64,000 bases of DNA. Origin: Pseudolysobacter antarcticus (GTDB taxonomy: Bacteria; Pseudomonadota; Gammaproteobacteria; Xanthomonadales; Rhodanobacteraceae). The stretch covers positions 434,001 through 498,000 of the forward strand of contig NZ_CP035704.1 of assembly GCF_004168365.1 (NCBI RefSeq), written 5' to 3'. The first letter of the stretch is position 1. Each line of letters starts with the position of its first letter. Below are positions 1-11,628 of the stretch, piece after piece. The position numbers and the translations under genes were made by a program. The notes below the pieces were generated by a model. That model saw only the letters and a list, made by a program, of their open reading frames with translations, was not told the origin of the DNA and ran no database searches.

Positions 1-1959
<1,959 letters not shown>

Positions 1960-2048
1960 CACCCGCACCGTGGCCGTCGTCGCATACCGGTGCGACGACG
2001 CGACGCGGTATCATGGCGATCTTTGTGATGCTTCCCGGAGCGCATGCC

Positions 2049-3104
2049 ATGAATGCTGCTGATACCCGTCCCGCTTCACCATCATCACCGCCGCGTCGCG
2101 CAAACTGGATCTTGCGCGGCGTGCTTGGCTTGATCGGCGCGTATGTGCTGCTGATCCTCGCGCTGATGTGGTGGTGGGATTACGAGCCGCCGCAATTCGA
2201 TGTGGTCAAGGTCGCCGAACAGCGCGTGGCGGAAAAAAACCAGCATGTGGTTACCGGCGCGGTGCTCGCGAGCACCTTGATGCGCTCGGCGGAAACCTTG
2301 CTCGACAAACGCGGCGGTTATCTGTCGAACGACAAATTTCCGCCCGGTCTGTTCATGGACAATGTGCCGAACTGGGAGTTCGGCGTGATCACGGCAACGC
2401 GTGATCTGTCGCGCGAGATGCGCAACAAGTTTGCGCGCTCGCAATCGCAATCCGAAGAAGATGTCGATCTGAAAGAAGCCGAGCCGCTGTTTTCAAGTCC
2501 GAACGATCGCTGGCTGTTGCCGAGTTCCGAAAGCCAGTACCGCAAGGCGATTGGCCATCTGGACGGCTATTTGAAACGCCTCGGCACTGGCGATCCGAAC
2601 AGTGCGCAGTTTTATGCGCGTGCTGACAGCCTGGCGGATTATCTTGATCAGGTATCGAATCGCCTCGGCAGTTTGTCGCAGCGTTTGTCAGCCAGCGTCG
2701 GTCAGTTGCGACTCGAAGGCGATGCGCCGGTCGATCCGGCGGCGAGCTCGAGCAATGCCGCGTTGAACACCAACACGACGCAAGCGCCGCAGGTGGTGCA
2801 AACGCCGTGGTCGCAGATCGACGATATCTTCTACGAATCGCGTGGTTATACCTGGGCCTTGCTCGAACAGCTCAAGGCGATTCAAGTCGATTTCGCGCCG
2901 ATCCTCGTCAGCAAACACGCAATGGTGAGCTTGAAGCAGGTGATTCGCGAGCTAGAAGAATCACAGAAATCATTGTCGAGCCCGATCATCCTGAATGGCC
3001 GTCCGTTCGGATTTTTCGCCAACCATTCGCTGGTGATGGCGAATTATGTATCGCGTGCAAATGCGGCCGTGATCGACCTGAAATCCTTGCTGGATCGCGG
3101 CTGA
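2049..3104 (+). CDS. DUF2333 family membrane-anchored protein
   Basis: 351-residue protein of the DUF2333 family; no biochemical role is known to me. It has one N-terminal transmembrane segment (around residues 20-42, GVLGLIGAYVLLILALMWWW), followed by a periplasmic or cytoplasmic domain rich in helices. Conserved-looking segments are GGYLSNDKFPPG, MDNVPNWEFG and the C-terminal NHSLVMANYVSRANAA. ATG 2049 was chosen over the upstream in-frame starts at 1956 and 2013 because CCCGGAG sits 8 bases before it and the N-terminal residues of the longer form look non-coding. It follows thiC in the same direction and is followed 39 bases later by a glycosyltransferase. Confidence 0.8.
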   Translation: MNAADTRPASPSSPPRRANWILRGVLGLIGAYVLLILALMWWWDYEPPQFDVVKVAEQRVAEKNQHVVTGAVLASTLMRSAETLLDKRGGYLSNDKFPPGLFMDNVPNWEFGVITATRDLSREMRNKFARSQSQSEEDVDLKEAEPLFSSPNDRWLLPSSESQYRKAIGHLDGYLKRLGTGDPNSAQFYARADSLADYLDQVSNRLGSLSQRLSASVGQLRLEGDAPVDPAASSSNAALNTNTTQAPQVVQTPWSQIDDIFYESRGYTWALLEQLKAIQVDFAPILVSKHAMVSLKQVIRELEESQKSLSSPIILNGRPFGFFANHSLVMANYVSRANAAVIDLKSLLDRG

Positions 3105-3143
3105 AACAGCGCGCCGTCGTCCGCATGCAACGCATAAATTCCG

Positions 3144-4838
3144 ATGATAATAAGTAATCCGACTGCCGCGAAAATCCTCGCCGGCCTCGCCGATTGGCGC
3201 CTGATCTGGCTGGTATTGTTGCTGCCGATCGTGTTCATGCTGCCAGCCCTGCCGATCGATGAAACGCGCTATCTCGCGGTGGCGTGGGAGATGCACAGCA
3301 GCGGTAATTATCTCGTGCCGCATTTGAACGGTGCGATCTATTCGGAAAAGCCGCCGCTGTTGTTCTGGCTGATCAACCTGAGCTGGAGCGTTTTCGGTAT
3401 CCATGTCTGGTCGGCGCGCGTAATAACTTTGCTCGGTTCGCTGGCCAGTTTGTTTTTGCTGAATCGTCTCGTGCTGCGCCTGAGCGGTTCGCCAACCTTG
3501 GCCGTGCGCGCGGTGTGGATTCTGCTCGGCATGGTCTATTTCGCGACGTTCTCCAGCGCGATCATGTTCGATGTATTGCTCGCGACGTGTGTGCTGATCG
3601 CGTTGCATGGCGTGCTCGATCTGGACCATGCGCGGCATCGCCGCGGTGTTGCGCTGATCGCGCTTGGCATCGGTCTGGGCATACTCGCCAAAGGCCCGGT
3701 GGCGATTCTCGATGTCGCATTTGCGTTTGCGCTGGCGCCATTCTGGAGTATCGCGGCGCGTGCCAACCTGCTGCGCTGGTACGCAGTCGGTCTGCTCGGA
3801 TTGCTCGGCGGATTGCTGATCACGTTGGCGTGGGTGATTCCGGCGACGCTGAATATCGGCGTGCAGAACGCGCAGGCAATTCTGTTGCATCAAACCGTGG
3901 GGCGCGTCGCGAATAGTTTTGCGCACCAGCGTCCGCTGTGGTGGTACGCAATGGTATTTCCGCTGATGTTGTTGCCGTGGCCGCTGGTTTTACGTGCGCC
4001 GTTCGCTGCATGGCGCGCGGCGATCAGCGCGTCGCAAGCAGGCCGTTTTGCGTTGCTGTGGAGTGTGCCGACGTTTATCGCGTTCTGCTTCGTCAGCGGC
4101 AAACAACCGCATTATTTGTTGCCGATCATGCCGGGCGTCGCGCTGATTCTCGCGTTGGTTTTCGAGTCGCCCGCAGCTAGAGTGCGCGGAAGATTATTCG
4201 GCGCGCTGCTGCTGATCCTCGGCATCGCGCTGCTGACTTTGGCGTTGACCGCGGCGAATCCGGCTCAGTTTGCATCCGCGCTGTCCTTGTTCAATCGTCT
4301 CGGCATCAACAGTTCGGAAGTCGATGCGGTGGCCGGACTATGGCCGTTGTGGGGCGTTTGCATCCTTCTGATAGGCGGATTTTTGTTGCTGCGCCGAAGT
4401 GCTGATCGCGAGCCGCGGACCTTGGCGATTTGCGCGTCAGCGGCGGTGCTGGCGTTGATGCTGGCGCAGAGCCAGGCGCTACGCAAAGAGCTCGACGTGA
4501 CCGATGCTGCCGCGCAGATACGCGCCGCGCAGGATCGTGGCCAGCCGATCGCAAATATCGGCTGGCATCACGGTTTGTTCGAGTTTGCCGGGCGCCTGAC
4601 CACGCCCCTGCCGAGCATCACATTTGCGCAAGTACACGAGTGGTGCATTGCGCATCCCGATGGTTTGCTGATGACCTTCAACGGCAAATACCCGATACCG
4701 GTGGCACCGTTCTATGTTCAGGATTATCGCTTCGGCCACATCTGGATCTGGCGCGCATCCGACATGCTCGCCGCGCACGTCGCTGAAAAAGCGCCAGCCA
4801 ATCCAATGGATGACAAGGATGATGACGATACGCAATAA
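3144..4838 (+). CDS. ArnT/PMT-like glycosyltransferase family 39 membrane protein
   Basis: 564-residue polytopic membrane protein of the glycosyltransferase 39 / ArnT type, which transfers a sugar from a polyprenyl-phosphate donor to lipid A or protein on the periplasmic side. It has about 11-12 hydrophobic segments. The first periplasmic loop carries the family's acidic motif (PIDETRYLAVAWEM, around residues 35-48), followed by SEKPPLLFW, a characteristic PMT/ArnT block. A soluble C-terminal segment ends in an acidic tail (MDDKDDDD). The substrate cannot be told from sequence; lipid A aminoarabinose transfer is one option, but no arn operon is present nearby. Confidence 0.82.
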   Translation: MIISNPTAAKILAGLADWRLIWLVLLLPIVFMLPALPIDETRYLAVAWEMHSSGNYLVPHLNGAIYSEKPPLLFWLINLSWSVFGIHVWSARVITLLGSLASLFLLNRLVLRLSGSPTLAVRAVWILLGMVYFATFSSAIMFDVLLATCVLIALHGVLDLDHARHRRGVALIALGIGLGILAKGPVAILDVAFAFALAPFWSIAARANLLRWYAVGLLGLLGGLLITLAWVIPATLNIGVQNAQAILLHQTVGRVANSFAHQRPLWWYAMVFPLMLLPWPLVLRAPFAAWRAAISASQAGRFALLWSVPTFIAFCFVSGKQPHYLLPIMPGVALILALVFESPAARVRGRLFGALLLILGIALLTLALTAANPAQFASALSLFNRLGINSSEVDAVAGLWPLWGVCILLIGGFLLLRRSADREPRTLAICASAAVLALMLAQSQALRKELDVTDAAAQIRAAQDRGQPIANIGWHHGLFEFAGRLTTPLPSITFAQVHEWCIAHPDGLLMTFNGKYPIPVAPFYVQDYRFGHIWIWRASDMLAAHVAEKAPANPMDDKDDDDTQ

Positions 4839-4925
4839 CTGTGTGATCGCCGAGCGAATCAAGTCATTCGCTGATGTCGGAATCCCGCGTGAGTGCGACG
4901 CCGAGATCAGCGTTTCAGCAGGATA

Positions 4926-5474
4926 TTAGAAGCGCGGTTTTTCCGGCGCGTTCTCGTAACGTTCCACTGACTCGACGATTTCGCGCTTGGCTTCTTCGGC
5001 GCCGAGCCAGCCTTGCACCTTGACCCATTTGCCTTTTTCGAGATCCTTGTAGTGCTCGAAAAAATGCGCGATGCGTTCAAGCGTGTGCTCGGGTACATCG
5101 GTCACATTGTTGAACTTGCTGTAGCCGCCGAACACCTTGCTGATTGGCACGACCACGAGCTTGGCATCTTCGCCGGCCTCGTCGGTCATGTTGAGCATGC
5201 CGAGCGGACGGCAGCGAATCACCGAGCCTGCAATCAGTGGCACCGGCATGATCACGAGCACATCGGCCGGATCGCCATCGCCCGAAAGCGTGTTCGGAAT
5301 GTAACCGTAGTTGCACGGATAACGCATCGCCGTGGTCAGCACGCGGTCGACGAAAATCGCGCCGGTGGCCTTGTCCACTTCGTACTTCACTGGTTCCGAA
5401 TTCATTGGAATTTCGATGATGACGTTGATTTCGTTCGGCACGTCTTTGCCGGCATTGACCAGATCGAGACCCAT
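4926..5474 (-). CDS. ppa: Soluble inorganic pyrophosphatase (family I)
   Basis: Hydrolyses pyrophosphate to two phosphates in the cytoplasm and so drives biosynthetic reactions. At 182 residues it has the length of bacterial family I PPases. It carries the signature DGDPADVLV (metal-binding Asp residues), the KYEVDK active-site stretch and [11 protein letters not shown]. It is convergent with the preceding GT39 gene. It lies 2.5 kb from the membrane pyrophosphatase hppA and 4.7 kb from the PPi-dependent phosphofructokinase, so three PPi enzymes cluster here. ATG at 5474 follows GGAGCAAGTC on the minus strand. Confidence 0.97.
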   Translation of the reverse strand: MGLDLVNAGKDVPNEINVIIEIPMNSEPVKYEVDKATGAIFVDRVLTTAMRYPCNYGYIPNTLSGDGDPADVLVIMPVPLIAGSVIRCRPLGMLNMTDEAGEDAKLVVVPISKVFGGYSKFNNVTDVPEHTLERIAHFFEHYKDLEKGKWVKVQGWLGAEEAKREIVESVERYENAPEKPRF

Positions 5475-5676
5475 GACTTGCTCCGTGTGGATGCGGCCCG
5501 CGTGGCAGGCCTGAAAGGGCGAAAAGGATAATGCATCGCGTGCTGCAGCGCGACAAAAATAGAAAATCTAGAATCATCGAACTCCTATTCAGCATTGTTT
5601 TTGTAATTACCAACGGCATTCGCGCTGCAGGGCGGTTGCCCACATTCTGCAAGCAGTTCGCCAGCAGGAGCATTGC

Positions 5677-6471
5677 TTGAAGTCCGGTTCATTTGTTCAT
5701 GCGACAAAGCCAAATTGGCATGCGGCGGTTGTCTATTATTTGCTGGCCTGCGCTTGGTCGTGGCCATTCTTCTGGTGGCGCGACATGCATAGCGAAAGCT
5801 GGACGGCGCTATGTTTTCCCTATCCGCTCAAGATGTCGCTGATCATGTGGGGACCGGGCCTTGCCGCGCTGGCCTGTTTCGTCCTGTTTCGCCGTACGCA
5901 TCGGCGCACGATCACGTTTGTCGGCGGGGCTTTGTGGCGCAGCCTTGCGTTCTATTTCCTGCCGATGCTCGGGCTTGCTGTCATCGGCGTACCGGTCGGT
6001 GAGGATGGGCAAGTGAGCCACGTATTTGTCGGTTTGCTCGCCGTGCTGAGTCTATTCAATATCCTCGGCGAAGAGCTCGGCTGGCGCGGCTTTCTGCAGG
6101 ATGCGCTGCGCCCGCTCGCACGCACGCCGCGTTATCTGCTGATAGCCGTGCTGTGGATCGTCTGGCATTTTAGCAACAACTTCGCGGATATGAGTCAGGC
6201 CGGGTTTTTTACACGTCTGGCCTGGTATGTGCCTACAACGATCGCCTTGTGCGTGGTGATCGGCGAGAGCACGGATCGCAGTCGGGCCGTGTTGATCGCC
6301 GTCACCCTGCACGGCTGGATGGATCTGTGCTTTGAATTTCCCAGCACAGGTATCTATATCGTCACGGCTTTTGCGCTGCCGTTCTGGGGCTGGCTGTTAT
6401 GGACGTGGCCGCAATCTCCCGTGTCAGTCGATCCGATGCCAGGCACCGATAGTCTCGTTGCGACCGGCTGA
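5677..6471 (+). CDS. CPBP family intramembrane metalloprotease (Rce1/Abi-like)
   Basis: 264-residue integral membrane protein with about seven hydrophobic segments. It carries the three CPBP motifs: EELGWRGF (EExxxR), WIVWH (FxxxH type) and LHGWMD (HxxxD/N), which together form the catalytic metal site. Bacterial members are linked to prenyl-protein-like processing, bacteriocin self-immunity or membrane protein turnover; the substrate here is unknown. The only supported start is TTG 5677, which has CAGGAG six bases upstream. It lies alone between oppositely directed genes. Confidence 0.85.
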   Translation: MKSGSFVHATKPNWHAAVVYYLLACAWSWPFFWWRDMHSESWTALCFPYPLKMSLIMWGPGLAALACFVLFRRTHRRTITFVGGALWRSLAFYFLPMLGLAVIGVPVGEDGQVSHVFVGLLAVLSLFNILGEELGWRGFLQDALRPLARTPRYLLIAVLWIVWHFSNNFADMSQAGFFTRLAWYVPTTIALCVVIGESTDRSRAVLIAVTLHGWMDLCFEFPSTGIYIVTAFALPFWGWLLWTWPQSPVSVDPMPGTDSLVATG

Positions 6472-6521
6472 GCGCGATTCGTTAGTTGATTCGATCTGAT
6501 AGATGTTCGTGCGGCTATGTC

Positions 6522-7838
6522 TCAGGATTTCAACGCAGTTTTCAGCGCGGCAACCTGTTCGGGAAACCACTGGCCGTTTTGTTCGAGTACTTCGCTCACG
6601 ACTTTTTCAGCATCGGCCTGGCGCTTCAAGGCTTTCAGCGCCTTCACGCGAAACGTCGCAACCGTGAGGCGATTCTGTCCATAGGCTTTGTCGGCGGCTT
6701 GTTCGAGCAAGGGCAACGCGGCGGCGGCATTGCCGCGCTCGAACAGGCTGCGACCGTAGCGATACGGATACACGTAATCATCGGGATACGCCGCGATCAG
6801 TTTCGGATACAGCGCGTCGAGTTCGTCATTGCGTTTGGCGCGCACCAGATACACGCGCAAGTTGTCGGCGAGATTGCGATCGTGGCTGAAATCATTGCCA
6901 AGGCGTTGCCGCGTGGCGTCTATCGCACGATCAAGCACCGCGGATTCGGCAGTCGTGTCGCCAAGTGCCGCGTCGACATCGGCCGTGGAAATCACCGCGC
7001 TGCGCTGATCGGCGCACGTTGGGGTATTGATGAAAACTTGCTGGTCGAGGAAACGATCCATCGCTACTTTCTGCGGATGTAGCAGTTTGCTGCGTTCTGC
7101 CGCGGGAAGTTTTTCGCTCGCTTCGAGCAGCGAATCGATCACGTATGGACGATCGCAACCGATGTCGCCCGCCAGCACACGTTGCGCGCTCGCCATCGCG
7201 GTAGGTTGATCTTTTGCGGTCAGCGCGTTCAGCAACTTCAGGCGATCGAGCCATAGCGTAACAACGGTATTCTTGTTCGCCACTGCGCGTGATTTTTCCG
7301 GCAGACTGGCGAACCAGTCGAGCCCTTCCTTGCCTTGTCCGCGGGCCTGATACGAGCCGAGCACGGTCGCGGTCGCGTCGGTCGATCCGCCCAGTGCTTT
7401 CTGTTTCAGCTGATCAAGCGTGTTGCCAGCTGCCAGAATCTTGTTGAGCTGCGGATAGAATTTCTCGCGCGGCTGTTCGGCAACAATACGACCGAGCTCG
7501 TTGCCTTTTTCGTCGAGCACGACATACATCGGCAGTGCTTTCACTTCGAGTTTTTTCATCCACGCCGCGCCGTCCGGCGAATCGGCATCGATTTCGGCAA
7601 CCACGGTTTTTGCCTCGACCGCCAACCATTCCGGGCCGTTCAAAACGTGGGTTGCCATGTAATAACACGAGTAACACCACGGCGCGGAAAAATCGATCAA
7701 CACCGGCGCGTGCGCCTGTTTCGCTTTCTCCAGCGCGGCATCGACCGAGGTCGGATGCGCTGATTCAGCGGCCTGCAGCGAACTGACAAGCAGCGCGCCG
7801 GCCAGTGTGGCAACAAGCAATCGCCATAAATTCTTCAT
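6522..7838 (-). CDS. Exported thioredoxin-fold protein with a long helical repeat tail
   Basis: 438-residue protein with an N-terminal signal peptide (about 22 residues, ending near LQAAESA). A thioredoxin-like domain follows, with the motif FSAPWCYSCYYM (CxxC as CYSC) and a cis-Pro region KALPMYVV. About 300 residues of helical, TPR-like sequence then follow. The domain resembles the periplasmic DsbD-gamma/thioredoxin_7 type, so a disulfide reductase or cytochrome c maturation-type role is possible but unproven. ATG 7838 was chosen over an upstream ATG at 7883 because the hydrophobic signal starts right after it (MKNLWRLL) and GGAAAA precedes it. It is convergent with the CPBP gene. Confidence 0.8.
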   Translation of the reverse strand: MKNLWRLLVATLAGALLVSSLQAAESAHPTSVDAALEKAKQAHAPVLIDFSAPWCYSCYYMATHVLNGPEWLAVEAKTVVAEIDADSPDGAAWMKKLEVKALPMYVVLDEKGNELGRIVAEQPREKFYPQLNKILAAGNTLDQLKQKALGGSTDATATVLGSYQARGQGKEGLDWFASLPEKSRAVANKNTVVTLWLDRLKLLNALTAKDQPTAMASAQRVLAGDIGCDRPYVIDSLLEASEKLPAAERSKLLHPQKVAMDRFLDQQVFINTPTCADQRSAVISTADVDAALGDTTAESAVLDRAIDATRQRLGNDFSHDRNLADNLRVYLVRAKRNDELDALYPKLIAAYPDDYVYPYRYGRSLFERGNAAAALPLLEQAADKAYGQNRLTVATFRVKALKALKRQADAEKVVSEVLEQNGQWFPEQVAALKTALKS

Positions 7839-7908
7839 GGGTTTTCCAGTGGCAAATAAAGCGTGAGATCGTTGCATCATCATAGCGATTTCCTGTCGCG
7901 ATAACGAA

Positions 7909-7933
7909 GAAGCCCCGCACGAGGCGGGGCTTC
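7909..7933 (-). terminator. Rho-independent-type hairpin downstream of hppA
   Basis: Perfect 10-bp inverted repeat GAAGCCCCGC/GCGGGGCTTC with a 5-base loop, 48 bases after the hppA stop. On the minus strand it is followed by a modest T-rich run (TTCGTTAT). It also separates hppA from the thioredoxin-fold gene transcribed in the same direction. Confidence 0.75.
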
Positions 7934-7980
7934 GACAAAACGTTCAACACACTTCGCGCAATAGCGCTGAGGCATGAGTT

Positions 7981-10008
7981 TTACAGCAGCGGAATCAGCA
8001 ACAACGCGACGATGTTGATGATCTTGATCAGCGGATTGATTGCCGGGCCGGCGGTGTCCTTGTACGGATCGCCCACGGTATCACCGGTGACGGCGGCCTT
8101 GTGCGCATCCGAACCCTTGCCGCCGTGATGGCCGTCTTCGATGTACTTCTTGGCGTTATCCCATGCACCGCCGCCGGTGGTCATCGAGATCGCGACAAAC
8201 AGGCCGGTGACGATGGTGCCGACCAGCAAACCACCGAGTGCCTTTGGCCCGAGCAGGAAACCGATGACGATCGGCACGAACACCGGCAACAAGGACGGAA
8301 TCAACATTTCCTTGATTGCCGACTTGGTCAGCATGTCGACCGCGCGCGAATAATCCGGCTTGGCGGTGCCGGCCATAATGCCCGGAATTTCGCGGAACTG
8401 GCGACGTACTTCTTCAACCACGGAGCTTGCCGCGCGACCCACCGCTTCCATCGCCATTGAGGCAAACAGATACGGAATCAGGCCGCCGATAAACAGGCCG
8501 ATGATGACCATGTGATCCGACAGATCGAAGGTGAAAATCTGTCCCGGATGCTGCGCACTTAGCTTGTGCGTGTAGTCCGCAAACAGCACGAGTGCGGCGA
8601 GGCCGGCGGAGCCGATCGCGTAACCCTTGGTCACTGCCTTGGTGGTGTTGCCGACCGCATCGAGCGGATCGGTGATCGCGCGGATCGACTCCGGCAAGCC
8701 GGCCATCTCGGCAATGCCACCGGCGTTGTCGGTGATCGGGCCGTACGCATCGAGCGCGACGATCATGCCGGTCATCGACAACATCGCCGTGGCGGCGATC
8801 GCGATGCCGTACAGGCCGGCGAAATAATTCGCACCCCAGATCGACGCACAAACTGCGAGCACCGGCAATGCGGTGGACTTCATCGAGATACCGATACCAG
8901 CGATGATGTTGGTCGCGTGACCGGTTGTGGACGCCTTGGCGACGTGCTGCACCGGGCCGTATTCGGTTGCGGTGTAATACTCGGTGATCACCACCATCGC
9001 GCCGGTCAAGACCAGGCCAATCAGCGTGCAGAAATAAATATTCAGTGCGCCGTATTTGGTGTTGGCCATGAGCTGCGTGGTGATCGGATAAAACGCGATT
9101 GCCGCGATCACCGCCGACACGATCACGCCGGCGTAAAGCGCGTTCATGATCTTGCCGCCGGGCTTGGCCTTGACGAAAAACGTGCCGATGATCGATGCCA
9201 CGATCGACGCGCCGCCGAGCACGAGCGGATACAGGATCGCGTTGACACCCGCTTCCACCGCCATCACGCCGCCGAGCAACATCGTCGCGATCAAAGTCAC
9301 CGCATACGTTTCAAATAAGTCGGCCGCCATGCCGGCGCAATCGCCGACGTTGTCACCGACATTGTCGGCGATCACCGCGGGATTGCGCGGGTCATCCTCG
9401 GGAATACCGGCTTCAACCTTGCCGACCAGATCGGCACCGACGTCGGCACCCTTGGTGAAGATGCCACCGCCGAGACGCGCGAAGATCGAGATCAGCGATG
9501 AACCGAAGGCCAGGCCGATCAACGAATGCAGCGCTTGTTCCTGAGTCTGGCCAAAGTGTTGCAGCACCATGTAATAACCGGCCACGCCGAGCAGGCCGAG
9601 GCCGACCACGAGCATGCCGGTGATCGAGCCACCACGGAATGCCACGGCGAGCGCGGCGTTGATGCCTTCGCTGGCGGCTTGCGCGGTGCGCACGTTGGCG
9701 CGCACCGAAATGTACATGCCGATGTAGCCGGTCAGGCCCGACAGGATCGCGCCGATCGCAAAACCGATCGCGCTCGGCCAGTCCAGCGCAAAACCGATCG
9801 CAATAAACAGGATCACGCCGACCACGCTGATCGTCGAATATTGGCGATTCAGGTACGCGTTAGCGCCTTCCTGAATTGCTGCGGCGATTTCCTGCATGCG
9901 TGCATTGCCCGGCGATTTCGCCAGGATCCAGCGTACCGACCAGCCGCCGTATAACAACGCCAGAACCGCGCAGGCCAGCGCGATCCACATACCGTATTGT
10001 TGCAACAT
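7981..10008 (-). CDS. hppA: Membrane-bound proton-pumping pyrophosphatase, K+-independent type
   Basis: 675-residue polytopic protein that couples PPi hydrolysis to proton export. It has the family substrate site [13 protein letters not shown] followed by [23 protein letters not shown] (around residues 185-225), and the second acidic site [15 protein letters not shown] near the C-terminus. The subtype motif reads GNTTKAV (around residue 455). A Lys at this position, instead of Ala, marks the K+-independent H+-PPases. ATG 10008 was preferred to the upstream ATG at 10023 because GGGAGAGA lies just before it. It is followed on the same strand by a strong hairpin. The pfp gene upstream points the same way and has its own terminator. 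Confidence 0.97.
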   Translation of the reverse strand: MLQQYGMWIALACAVLALLYGGWSVRWILAKSPGNARMQEIAAAIQEGANAYLNRQYSTISVVGVILFIAIGFALDWPSAIGFAIGAILSGLTGYIGMYISVRANVRTAQAASEGINAALAVAFRGGSITGMLVVGLGLLGVAGYYMVLQHFGQTQEQALHSLIGLAFGSSLISIFARLGGGIFTKGADVGADLVGKVEAGIPEDDPRNPAVIADNVGDNVGDCAGMAADLFETYAVTLIATMLLGGVMAVEAGVNAILYPLVLGGASIVASIIGTFFVKAKPGGKIMNALYAGVIVSAVIAAIAFYPITTQLMANTKYGALNIYFCTLIGLVLTGAMVVITEYYTATEYGPVQHVAKASTTGHATNIIAGIGISMKSTALPVLAVCASIWGANYFAGLYGIAIAATAMLSMTGMIVALDAYGPITDNAGGIAEMAGLPESIRAITDPLDAVGNTTKAVTKGYAIGSAGLAALVLFADYTHKLSAQHPGQIFTFDLSDHMVIIGLFIGGLIPYLFASMAMEAVGRAASSVVEEVRRQFREIPGIMAGTAKPDYSRAVDMLTKSAIKEMLIPSLLPVFVPIVIGFLLGPKALGGLLVGTIVTGLFVAISMTTGGGAWDNAKKYIEDGHHGGKGSDAHKAAVTGDTVGDPYKDTAGPAINPLIKIINIVALLLIPLL

Positions 10009-10130
10009 TGATCTCTCTCCCAAGGATTTTCAGTTGTCAGGCAGCGTCGGGCAGCGCCCGCGCTAGCTTCAAGATAGGCAAAAGCCCGTCGAGTATAGCG
10101 AGCGCGCCGTTGCAGCGGCTAGCGTCCGCC

Positions 10131-10167
10131 TAAAAAAACGTTGCGCCGGATGATTCGCGACGCAACG
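10131..10167 (-). terminator. Intrinsic terminator of pfp
   Basis: On the minus strand, 7-bp stem CGTTGCG/CGCAACG (10139-10145 with 10161-10167), 15-base loop, followed by seven T residues (A tract at 10132-10138 on the plus strand). It lies 22 bases after the pfp stop codon, between pfp and hppA, so the two genes probably form separate transcripts. Confidence 0.75.
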
Positions 10168-10188
10168 ACGGCTGAAACCGGCGGCGGT

Positions 10189-11463
10189 TTATTTCTTGTC
10201 GACGATATATGCCGGCAGCTTTTTGCGGATCAACTTGTTGTCGAGTTCGGCGTATTTCGGCAGGCCGGTGGCTTTGTCGTACGGCGGATAATCCTCGCCG
10301 CGGATCAGCGGTTCGAGATACGCCCGCGCGCTCGGCGTGATGCCGAAACCGTCCTTGGTGAGGAATCGTCGCGGCAGTTTTTTCTCGCGGTTCGCGATCT
10401 TGTCGAGTGGTGCGGATTCGACGATCCAGCGATACGGTTCATCCGCCACCCGCGTGATCACGGGCATCACCGCGTTCTGTCCCGCCAGCGCAAATTCGAC
10501 CGCCGCCTTGCCAACCGCATAGGCGTGTTCGGCATCGACCTTGCTGGCGATATGGCGCGCCGAACGTTGCAGATAATCGGCTACCGCCCAATGAAATTTG
10601 TAGCCGAGTTTGGCGTGTACCAGCTGCGCGATCAGCGGCCCGACGCCACCGAGCTGGCTGTGGCCGAACGCATCCACTGTGCCGACTTCCGACAGAAACT
10701 GCCCGTTGCGCTGCTTCACGCCTTCGGACACCGCGACACAACAATAGCCATAACGCTCGACCGTTTCCTTGACCTTGCGCAAAAACGCTTCTTCATCGAA
10801 CGGCACTTCGGGAAACAGGATGATGTGCGGCGCGTCACCGGGCTTGCGCGCAGCCAGGCCCGCGGCGGCGGCGATCCAGCCGGCATGCCGGCCCATCACT
10901 TCCATCACAAACACCTTGGTGGAGGACGAACACATCGAGGCCACGTCGAGCGCCGCCTCGCGCATCGAGATCGCCGTGTACTTGGCGACCGAGCCGAAGC
11001 CCGGTGAGCAATCGGTGACCGGGAGATCGTTATCGACAGTTTTCGGCACGCCGATGCAGGCGATCGGATAATTCATCGCCGCGCCGATTTGCGAAATCTT
11101 CAGCGCGGTATCGGCCGAATCGTTGCCGCCGTTGTAGAGGAAATAACGAATGTTGTGCGCCTTGAACACCGCGATCAGGCGTTCGTATTGCGCGCGGCTT
11201 TCCTCGATCGACTTGAGCTTGTAGCGGCACGAGCCAAACGCGCCGCCCGGCGTGTGGCGCAGCGCGGCGATAGCTTTTTTATCTTCCAGGCCGGTATCGA
11301 TCAGCTCCTCGCGCAGCACGCCGAGGATGCCGTTGCGTGCCGCATAGACGCGCCCGATCTGCGCTTTGTGCTTGCGCGCGGTCTCGATCACTGCGCAGGC
11401 GGTGGTATTGATCACCGCCGTGACGCCGCCGGATTGCGCGTACAACAGGTTGCCTTTGCTCAT
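10189..11463 (-). CDS. pfp: Pyrophosphate-dependent 6-phosphofructokinase
   Basis: 424-residue phosphofructokinase that uses PPi instead of ATP to interconvert fructose 6-phosphate and fructose 1,6-bisphosphate, a reversible step. Two positions discriminate the donor. YNGGNDS (around residue 112) has Asp where ATP enzymes have Gly (GGDGS). VPKTVDNDL (around residue 140) has Lys where ATP enzymes have Gly (GTIDND). MGRHAGW is the usual substrate block. ATG 11463 was chosen over longer forms starting at 11478 or 11583 because AGGATAAGG precedes it and SKGNLLYAQSGG is the family N-terminus. It is divergent from adk and next to hppA. Confidence 0.95.
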   Translation of the reverse strand: MSKGNLLYAQSGGVTAVINTTACAVIETARKHKAQIGRVYAARNGILGVLREELIDTGLEDKKAIAALRHTPGGAFGSCRYKLKSIEESRAQYERLIAVFKAHNIRYFLYNGGNDSADTALKISQIGAAMNYPIACIGVPKTVDNDLPVTDCSPGFGSVAKYTAISMREAALDVASMCSSSTKVFVMEVMGRHAGWIAAAAGLAARKPGDAPHIILFPEVPFDEEAFLRKVKETVERYGYCCVAVSEGVKQRNGQFLSEVGTVDAFGHSQLGGVGPLIAQLVHAKLGYKFHWAVADYLQRSARHIASKVDAEHAYAVGKAAVEFALAGQNAVMPVITRVADEPYRWIVESAPLDKIANREKKLPRRFLTKDGFGITPSARAYLEPLIRGEDYPPYDKATGLPKYAELDNKLIRKKLPAYIVDKK

Positions 11464-11628
11464 CAGCCTTATCCTCATCGTATAATCGGTGGTTGGTTTG
11501 ACTATCCGTGTCGCAGCCGCTAGGTTAGCAACGCGATTGAAATAAAAGCGGACTTTTGCCTGCGCTATCGTGCCAGATTCCATCCTGTCGCGGCAGCGTT
11601 CGCACCATGAAATACAAAGAAGGAATGC

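Noticed and set aside
2970-3926. 318-codon minus-strand frame across the DUF2333 and GT39 genes
   Set aside because: Arg/Gln/His-rich shadow spanning two well-supported genes.
4853-4872. AGCGAAT/ATTCGCT hairpin between the GT39 gene and ppa
   Set aside because: Only 7 bp and no T tract on either strand; not enough to call a terminator.
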